Below, piece after piece: positions 57,360 through 64,000 of a stretch of 64,000 bases of DNA. The notes beneath the pieces were generated by a model. It saw only the letters and a program-made list of their open reading frames with translations. It did not search any database and had not been told where the DNA came from. The DNA lies in contig JAUPFP010000095.1 in NCBI GenBank assembly GCA_036925085.1, positions 250,501-314,500 on the forward strand. Reading direction: 5' to 3'. Made by a program: the position numbers and the translations under genes. How positions within the stretch are numbered: the stretch's first letter is position 1; the number at the start of each line of letters is the position of its first letter. This DNA is from Brachycybe producta. Lineage: Eukaryota; Arthropoda; Diplopoda; Playtdesmida; Andrognathidae.

Positions 57360-58659
57360 GATGTTAACCAATGAAAAAGGTGAATTTTCCACATTACATC
57401 CTGAATTTAATAGACGATGGAACAAATTTCTACACATTTTCGTATTGTCTGTTATTATTATTATTATTATTGATAGATGGCAAAAGGCACTCGGCGCTCA
57501 TTACGAAATCGGGGCAAAAATAAGTAAATACATAAGTAGATAACAAGGCTGGGAAGGTTAAATGATATGAATACATACTGAAGAAAAATACAACCTTTTA
57601 TGAAGTTATTTCACCAGTTGAAAACCTAGTAGTTTGTTTTAAGTTAAATTTATTTCTTGAAACATACAGCGAAAAACAAACGAAATAAAATTAACAAAAA
57701 TAATTTCAAAGAATAATTATCAGAACATAAGTCTCACGGCGACCAAAGTAATACGTTTTTTTTTTTCAGTCAACGAAGAGGTCAAACTAGCCCACGGAAC
57801 TATTTTTGTTCAGTTTGTTAGAACTAGCCACTACCCAGGCCTCATGTACTATGACAAGAATACTCTCTGGATAAAATGTAGCCAAATAAGATAATGCACC
57901 AACGGGTGAGAAAGACGACGGATCGGATGCGATCGAGTTATGAAATGTTGTTCTAGAGGGAGTGAGTGACACCAGCATTTTGAGGTGGCCTCGAAGCCGG
58001 CTGTGGCTGAACATATTGATACTCATAGGAAGGTTCTTCTTGACATATTTACTTTCAATTTTGGAAACAATAACCAAGAAAATCCTTTGTTTAGCTGAAT
58101 GTTTATCAGCGTCAGAAAGTTTACTAAGTAGCTTTTATGCTAATCGGAAAACAGATCTACTTTGTCTCCTGATTCTTTTGGGTTTTTTTTTTCTTTTCGT
58201 CTTCTAACCGGAAGATACTTCCTTAGAGCCTTATTGCCTGCTGCTGTTTTTGTGGTTGTTGAAGGCGCTTTCGGCTTTTATTGATTTTATTCTTGTTATT
58301 TTCAGAGTGGATTTTGGGTGTTTTTTATTCGTTATGGAAGAAGGTGAATCAGTAAATTGAATGTCATATTTTTTAGATGTTCCCACAACATTCTTCTGTC
58401 AATACATTTGTGCTTTCCTCTGTAGCTAGACGTTAATCATTCTCTTTCCTTCATATGTGGAATCACTATGTTTCCGTGCTGGGAACATAATAGTGATTCC
58501 CAGCGTTTTTTGCACAACTCTGGATCTGAAAATAAAGACATGGAAGAGATTATTTTTACTTAGTGCGATAATATTTGAGAAAACAAGTTTTGAAAAATAG
58601 TACTTTTATGTCTTTAAAATAATGTAAAAATAAAATTAAAAGGTCAATTTTGTGGTTAA
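57360..58659. other. Intergenic stretch without a gene
   Basis: An (ATT)n run near 57454; TGGGAATCACTATTATGTTCCC-like inverted words near 58460-58500. Open frames have no domain and no codon pattern of the neighbouring genes. Confidence 0.4.
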
Positions 58660-58976
58660 GAAGTCCCAGACTAGCATTAGCTTATTAGAATTTTCATAGC
58701 GCATGCGCATTGCCATCTTATCGGTTTATATAGTCATAGCCTCCCATAATTATTATAGGAGGCTATGATATATTAAAGTGATGGCAGACGGTGCGTTAGC
58801 AGCGCCATCTATTGATCACCAATGGAAACTGCCGATGAGAATAAGGGGCACCGTAGTTTTCACTTGCCATCACTTTCCTATATAAACCATAGAGTTAGGA
58901 ATATATGATATAAACCGATAAGATGGCAATGCGCATGCGCGGTGAAAATTCTAATAAGCTAATGCTAGTAGTCCCG
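58660..58976. mobile_element. Long palindrome holding further hairpins
   Basis: Outer arms GACTAGCATTAGCTTATTAG / CTAATAAGCTAATGCTAGTA and GCGCATGCGCATTGCCATCT / AGATGGCAATGCGCATGCGC. Inside are the hairpin CATAGCCTCC...GGAGGCTATG (58737-58770) and GTGATGGCAG / CTTGCCATCAC around a GCGCCATCTA motif. At least three inverted repeats are stacked. Confidence 0.8.
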
Positions 58977-60667
58977 GTAGCAACTAAACAGCAATTTGTT
59001 CTGTTATTATTCGCCCTCTAGTGTTGAAATCTTGCAATAGACTCGTAAGGGAACTTATTCAAATGACGTCATCAGCTGTTGTTCATCAGATATTTTTTTA
59101 TATTCTAGTAAAAAAAAATATATATATACTGGCAAATATCGATACATGTAATACTTGAAGTGGAAGAAGGTAGGTGTGGAACTTTTTTAAAGTATTTTTT
59201 ATAATATAATTTTCTTTTTAAGTAGATGATATTTTTATTTTGTCCCGCCCTACATGTTTCAGTTGTGGCTTTGTGATTATTTAGGTCATTGTAATGCCTA
59301 AAGATCCGTGTCGCTAACTTTTATTTCACTCCTGTCTCAATGTGGCACTCAAATTCACTGGCCGAAATTGTTGAACAAATTTCGCAGTGTTTTTTTTTAT
59401 ACACAAGATAATAAGAGAACAACAATGACATCTAGAAAGAAAGAAAAAAATGTCTCTTATCTAAATAAAACAAAAACTTTATGAAAGTTTATTTATTAAA
59501 CACAAAATTATTTATTTTATTTAATAATATACATGAATATGTAATTAATATGTGAAAAGAAAATTTTAAAATTAAAATATTATAATTATAAATTTTAATT
59601 ATTCGGATAAATGAAGTTTTGACCAATGTCCCTATTTTTAATAATTAAAATGACTTCACATATATAAAATCGTTCAAAGATGTAAAAAATATATTACAGG
59701 CTTTATAAGCATTTAGAAGAAGAAAAATAAACGAATTCTGCCCCCTAGCGGTTGTCCCTGAGATCATGTTATGCATCTGTATTGGTTATATATGATCATT
59801 TATAAATTTATATGATGCTGATGATGAAAACGTCACCACGCCACCTGTTAAGAGCCAAATGCGCATGCGTGACAACTTTTTTTTTTCTTATCTTTTTGTA
59901 TACATCGCTCAATTGGATGATGATAAAGCGGAGCGGAGGTTTTTTTTTCCATTGATTGTGAGAAAATAAAGGGTAGGATGGTATACCGCGTTAATATAAT
60001 AGTAATTTATTGAAGCATAGCAGTGGTCGGATTATTGTGTTGGATGAAATTCAAGAATCGTATTTATTATTTTTACTTCAATTTGAACTTTCGGATCAGC
60101 TTGCCAATATATAAAACATATTTTGTTTAGTGTTCTTTACTATAGTTTTTGTATTTCGAAAGTTTGAATCTTGTTCAGAAAGGTCGAATGTTGTTGTTGA
60201 ATTTGAGCCTAAATGTGGTTGTCATGTGAAGTTGAGGGGGTCATCCAATATGGCTACCTACTTTTACTTGGAATTATTTTTATAAGACGCCATGTTAGTG
60301 CGCTAATATGCTGTAGCTGGATTTTGTCTTCAAAACCATGACGTCATATAATAGTTAGTATTTCTCATCTTGTGAGCGCGTGGTCTATGTTTGATTTTAA
60401 GTGAGCGGTTGCGCTCTTTATGATCTGTGTTCTGTTCATAAAGATCTATCGTGAATTTGATCCGCTTTTTTTTTTTCTCTCTCCTCCTCTCGAAATATAA
60501 TAATAATAAAAGGAAAGAGATCAGAGAAAGAGCGGAGAGATTGAGAGAGCGTAGAGACAGAAAGATAGAAGAAAAAGGCTCAAAAAAGCGCACAAGAAGA
60601 TTGGAAGAAGAAGAAGGGAGAGGAAGAAAAAGCTGCAGCAAGCAGATGAAAAAGTGCTGAAAAAAAA
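58977..60667 (+). other. Upstream region and 5' UTR of the gene starting at 60668
   Basis: No coding exon recognised. A purine-rich GAGAGA/GAAGAA tract at 60510-60655 just before the ATG is probably 5' UTR; its open frame is low-complexity and out of frame with the ATG. Confidence 0.4.
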
Positions 60668-60707
60668 ATGGCCAGGCGTAAAACGACTGCTTCAAAAGTA
60701 ACCGAAG
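60668..60707 (+). CDS. First coding exon of an unidentified gene
   Basis: ATG in good context (A at -3, G at +4) encodes MARRKTTASKVTE plus one base, then the strong donor GTAAGA. The basic N-terminus hints at a nuclear protein, but nothing specific can be named. Most of the gene must lie further right. Confidence 0.5.
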
Positions 60708-61328
60708 GTAAGAACAGATTAATCATTTTATTTTAATTTATGATTAAATTGTATTAAATACGTTCAGTTTTAGATTTGAACAAAAGTTAGCTTTTTAGTG
60801 TATTTATTTTTTATTAAATGCAACGGAATGGCGGCTGTGGTTTTTAGATGAGTGAGATGCTGAGCTGCTGTTTGCTTCTCTTGTGTGTTTCTTTCTATCT
60901 GTCTATCTTTTCTATGTGCCTGTCTAGAGGCTGCCTCACTCACTGAATAAGCAGAGAGAGAGAGAGAGAGAGAATGAAGAAAAATCAGTCGGTGGTTTTT
61001 TTGTTGGATGTTTGTACTTTGTAGCATCAGTTCTAAAAATGGCTAAATGATGGAGAGAGATGAAGGAGAAGTTAAAAAAAAAAATGCATTTTGTTCTTAA
61101 GTTTTCTCCCTCTTTTTTTATAGAAAATTTCTTAAAAGTTTTGTTTTTTTCAGAATTCTGTTTTCAGTCTTCAGCCACAAAAGCTGAAAAATGAAAGAGT
61201 CATCAGGTATATTATAATATTAGAAAAATAGTAAAAAAAATACTCTTTTAGGCAACTTATTTGTAGGTTTTTTCTTTCTTTCTAACTTCCTATCTGTAAT
61301 ATATATGCACTTATGTGTGTTCTCTTAG

Positions 61329-61343
61329 GAGGACCAATCACAG
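61329..61343 (+). CDS. Possible 15-nt microexon of the same gene
   Basis: TGTTCTCTTAG precedes and GTGAGC follows GAGGACCAATCACAG. Phase 1 fits the previous exon and gives ...VTEGGPIT. Good splice signals on both sides, but no protein match, so this is only a candidate. Confidence 0.35.
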
Positions 61344-61529
61344 GTGAGCTCAAAATTAAGGCCTCATTCTCAGTGATTCACACATCTGTTTAGTAAAAAA
61401 AGGGAACTTTGGGGGGATCTTTATGCAAATTTTTAGGCCTATATTGATGCTACAGCTGATGATGATGATGATGATTCATTAATGGCGTGTTTATAGTTGC
61501 CATTTCTCTAATCTATGAATACAAATTGA

Positions 61530-62760
61530 GATCGTTAATTTTGACTTTCAGGAACAAAATAAGATAAAACTAGAAATTGGTGTTAGAAACTAGAAGGGTA
61601 ACTCAATCATTTAAGAGTATTTTTCATGTTAATATCTTTCAAAATAAACTTTTTATAGACAAAAGTTAATACTTGTCTGCTTAAAGTTGGTTCATTTTCA
61701 AACTCACTTAACAAGTTTATTTTGAAAGATATTAACATGAAAAATACTCTTAAATGATTGATCTACCCTTCTAGTTTCTAAAACAAATTCAAATTTCTCT
61801 TTGTTTTTGCATCTGAAAGACGGAATAATCAAAAATACGGAGCTTGGTCTTTACACTTTAAAGCCAACATTAAGTTAATCTTGAAAAATTAATGTGAAAA
61901 ATGAAATTTTTGAGATAATGCTGAGAAAGACATTTTTCAATTCGAATGGTCGGCGTAGCCATTTTGTAGGTAGCTACCTGAATGAGAACGCGAGGCCTCT
62001 TTCAGGTTGTCAGGGTGTTTGGCGACAGAATTGAAGAATAAAAAACTTGTCTCTTTTATCCTAAAACATTGAACTTTGACTTTTAAGACGGTTTATGGAG
62101 AGCTGATTTTTCGAACTCTCTGATTATTGTGACTTTCAACAAGTGCAAAATGTAGAGAAAACTAGAAAGTGTTTTAGAAACTAGAAAGGTAGTTCAATTA
62201 TTTAAGTTTATTTTCATGTTGACATATTTCAAAATAAACATTTTTAGACAAAAATTAAAAAAAAAGTATTGTCTGCTTAAAGTTGGATCAATTGTGAAAC
62301 TGACATAAAAAAGTTTATTTTGAAATGAAATAATTAAATAATTGAGCTACCTTTCTAGTTTCTAAAAGACATTCTAGTTTTTTTTTTTTCATTTTGCACT
62401 TGAAGGATAGAAATAATAAACAGTTTATTTAAGGTGGTTATAAAACGCCTTTCGAACTCTTGATTATTTTGCTTTTCATATGCAAATGTATAGAAACTAG
62501 AAAGTATTTTAGAAACTAGAAAAGTATTTTCATGTTGATATTTTTTTTTTTTCAAAATAAGCTTTTTATGTCAGTTTGAAATTGATACAACTTAAAAGCA
62601 GACGATATTATTTTCAAATTTTGTCTCTATAAATGAAAATATCCTGATTGAGAAGAGCTACCCTTCTAGTATCTAAAACACTTTTTTAATTTTGCTCAAG
62701 ATCTGAAAGACAGAATAATCAATGAGTTCAATAATCAGCAGCCTGTGTTTCTAAACCAAA
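61530..62760. mobile_element. Cluster of three GATTATTCTG-family palindromes
   Basis: Copies at about 61530-61840, 62085-62420 and 62425-62760. Each has GAAACTAGAA(A/G)GGTA, TTTCAAAATAA(A/G)C and complements; ends include CTGAAAGACAGAATAATCAA. The first has nearly exact arms (AACTCAATCATTTAAGAGTA / TACTCTTAAATGATTGATC) around a GTCTGCTTAAAGTTGG loop. Confidence 0.78.
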
Positions 62761-63247
62761 ATCTTAAACTTTTTACAAATATTTTAACGAATTCCGGGAT
62801 GAAATTCCTGAATCGTGATGATGAATCTGATGACAGATTGATGTAAATTTTATTTTGAAGATAATTTTAATGAATTAACTATAAAATGAAGTATGAATTT
62901 TAATAATAAATAATGTTAATGATGACGTCATTAAAGAGGAGCAACACGTGTGTTCACAAGTATTCACAAGAAGGAAGAAAAAAATAGATGGCAAAACGAT
63001 GACGTCACAATCTCTTGCTTGTTATTTTTTTGTTCTTGTTGTTTGTCTCTCTCTCTCTCTCTGTTCAAAGAGCAATTCTTGTGATTGGCTGGCTCTTCTT
63101 TGTTTCAAATATATATAAGTTGGTCACTTTCTCTTCTTCTGTTATGTCTTGTTTGTGTGTGTTTGTCAGAAAATGGCGTCTTGCCACATGCAATCATAAG
63201 ATACACAATTTTCTATATTGTATGGCCTTATTTTTATTTATATATGG
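62761..63247. other. Intron- or intergenic-like stretch without a gene
   Basis: A TC microsatellite at about 63047-63061 and the word TAGATGGCAAAACG near 62986. No exon recognised. Confidence 0.4.
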
Positions 63248-63388
63248 ATGTTACTGTCAATCTGCAGATTGCTTAGGCAATTTGCAAAACAGCCAACCTG
63301 CTAGTGAATCTGCATCTTGAATTTTGCAGATTGACTAGTATATTGGCTGTTTTGCAGATTGCCTGATTTCGCAAGTTGACAGTAACAT
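63248..63388. repeat. Palindrome with ATGTTACTGTCAA arms
   Basis: ATGTTACTGTCAATCTGCAG... pairs with ...GCAAGTTGACAGTAACAT, and CAAAACAGCCAA pairs with TTGGCTGTTTTG. Four TGCAGATT(G/C) words lie inside. It lies 40 bp from the next element. Confidence 0.78.
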
Positions 63389-63427
63389 ACATATTGGTTT
63401 ATCCATCCATGTTATGAACTTATGATG

Positions 63428-63633
63428 ACAGGCATTTAGAAATCGGGATGAACACAAGTTGGCTCCGCCCTTTTTATGACGATCGGCAACTTCTAATTGG
63501 TTTGTTGTGTGGTTTGACGTTGAAAAGGGCGGAGCATGTGACGTCAGACTACATAACCAACCAATTAGAAGTTGCCGGTCGTCATAAAAAGGGCGGAGCC
63601 AACATCTGTTTGTCCCGATTTCTAAATGCCTTG
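63428..63633. mobile_element. ACAGG-family palindromic MITE, subtype A (copy 6)
   Basis: ACAGGCATTTAGAAATCGGG to ATTTCTAAATGCCTTG, with GGCTCCGCCC, CTAATTGG, GGGCGGAGCATGTGACGTCA and GGGCGGAGCC. Flanks CTTATGATG and CTTACGATG match at 8 of 9. Confidence 0.9.
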
Positions 63634-64000
63634 CTTACGATGAAGTTAGGATGATGATGATAATATAAGGAAAGCCGGGTTACATTGAAGTGTCCCTTCT
63701 TAAACAATTACTACAGGTGTAATAAACACCTGTTTATGTGTTTTATTATTAAACGGTAGGCCCACTCGAAATCTGTCCCGTTTCCCACCATTTATAGGGG
63801 GCGCTGACATCATTAATACTATTATCGTTTGCGAGAAAAACAATTTTTTTTTAAAATAATATTTCTATCGACTTATAAAATAATAAAAGGTAATGTCATG
63901 ATTAAGAAAACAAAGTTAGGGCCTAAACCTATCTTTATAATTTGTTTTAATTCCAATTAAACGTTCAGAAGAGGCAAAAAAAAAGCCCCAACTGCAACCA
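63634..64000. other. No gene seen at the right edge
   Basis: A short inverted repeat ACAGGTGTAATAAACACCTGT at about 63713-63733. No exon recognised. Confidence 0.4.

Noticed and set aside
60451-60660. Arg/Glu-rich open frame before the ATG at 60668
   Set aside because: Low-complexity purine tract, out of frame with the better ATG and donor; most likely 5' UTR.
1-64000. tRNA, rRNA or snRNA genes
   Set aside because: No stretch with paired A and B boxes or other hallmark was found by eye; a covariance search would be needed to exclude them fully.
1-64000. LTR or virus-like elements
   Set aside because: No long direct terminal repeats and no capsid, envelope, polymerase or integrase-like frames seen.

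Overview
The window is AT-rich animal nuclear DNA with spliced genes, GT-AG introns, and many short non-autonomous DNA transposons. The gene set (a Cas-family adaptor, one E2F4/5-type factor, an RBM12-type RNA-binding protein) shows a metazoan. A compact-to-medium invertebrate genome such as a tunicate or another marine invertebrate fits, but the species cannot be fixed from sequence alone. All recognised genes lie on the + strand. No rRNA, tRNA, CRISPR array or retroelement with coding capacity was seen, and no transposase reading frame is present.

Layout. 53-146: apparent last coding exon of an unrecognised upstream gene. 2751-25931: p130Cas/BCAR1-NEDD9-type gene, with a candidate first exon at 2751-2840, a 16.4-kb first intron packed with repeats, then an SH3 exon, a short exon and a large final exon. 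35904-39915: complete eight-exon E2F4/5 gene. 51252-55731: RBM12-like gene with five RRMs in two coding exons. 60668 onward: first exon of an unidentified gene running off the right edge, with a probable 15-nt microexon. Between them lie long stretches with no gene.

The dominant signal is the mobile DNA. Seventeen palindromic elements share ACAGG...CCTGT ends, and 15 of them are flanked by recognisable 9-bp target duplications, several of them exact. They share an inner core with GC-box, CCAAT and CRE-like motifs but have outer arms that differ by subtype. Other groups are: TAA/TTA-flanked long palindromes (PIF/Harbinger-like by target site); TA-flanked pogo/Tigger-like MITEs; Helitron-like elements ending in CTAG with a terminal hairpin; a hAT-like element with an approximate 8-bp duplication; a widespread palindrome family with GATTATTCTG ends; and a ~175-bp satellite in two distant arrays. 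Elements are often nested, and in one case a related copy preserves the empty site.

The genes do not form a functional cluster. Cas (adhesion signalling), E2F4/5 (cell-cycle transcription) and RBM12 (RNA binding) look like ordinary neighbours. The unusual content is the repeat landscape.
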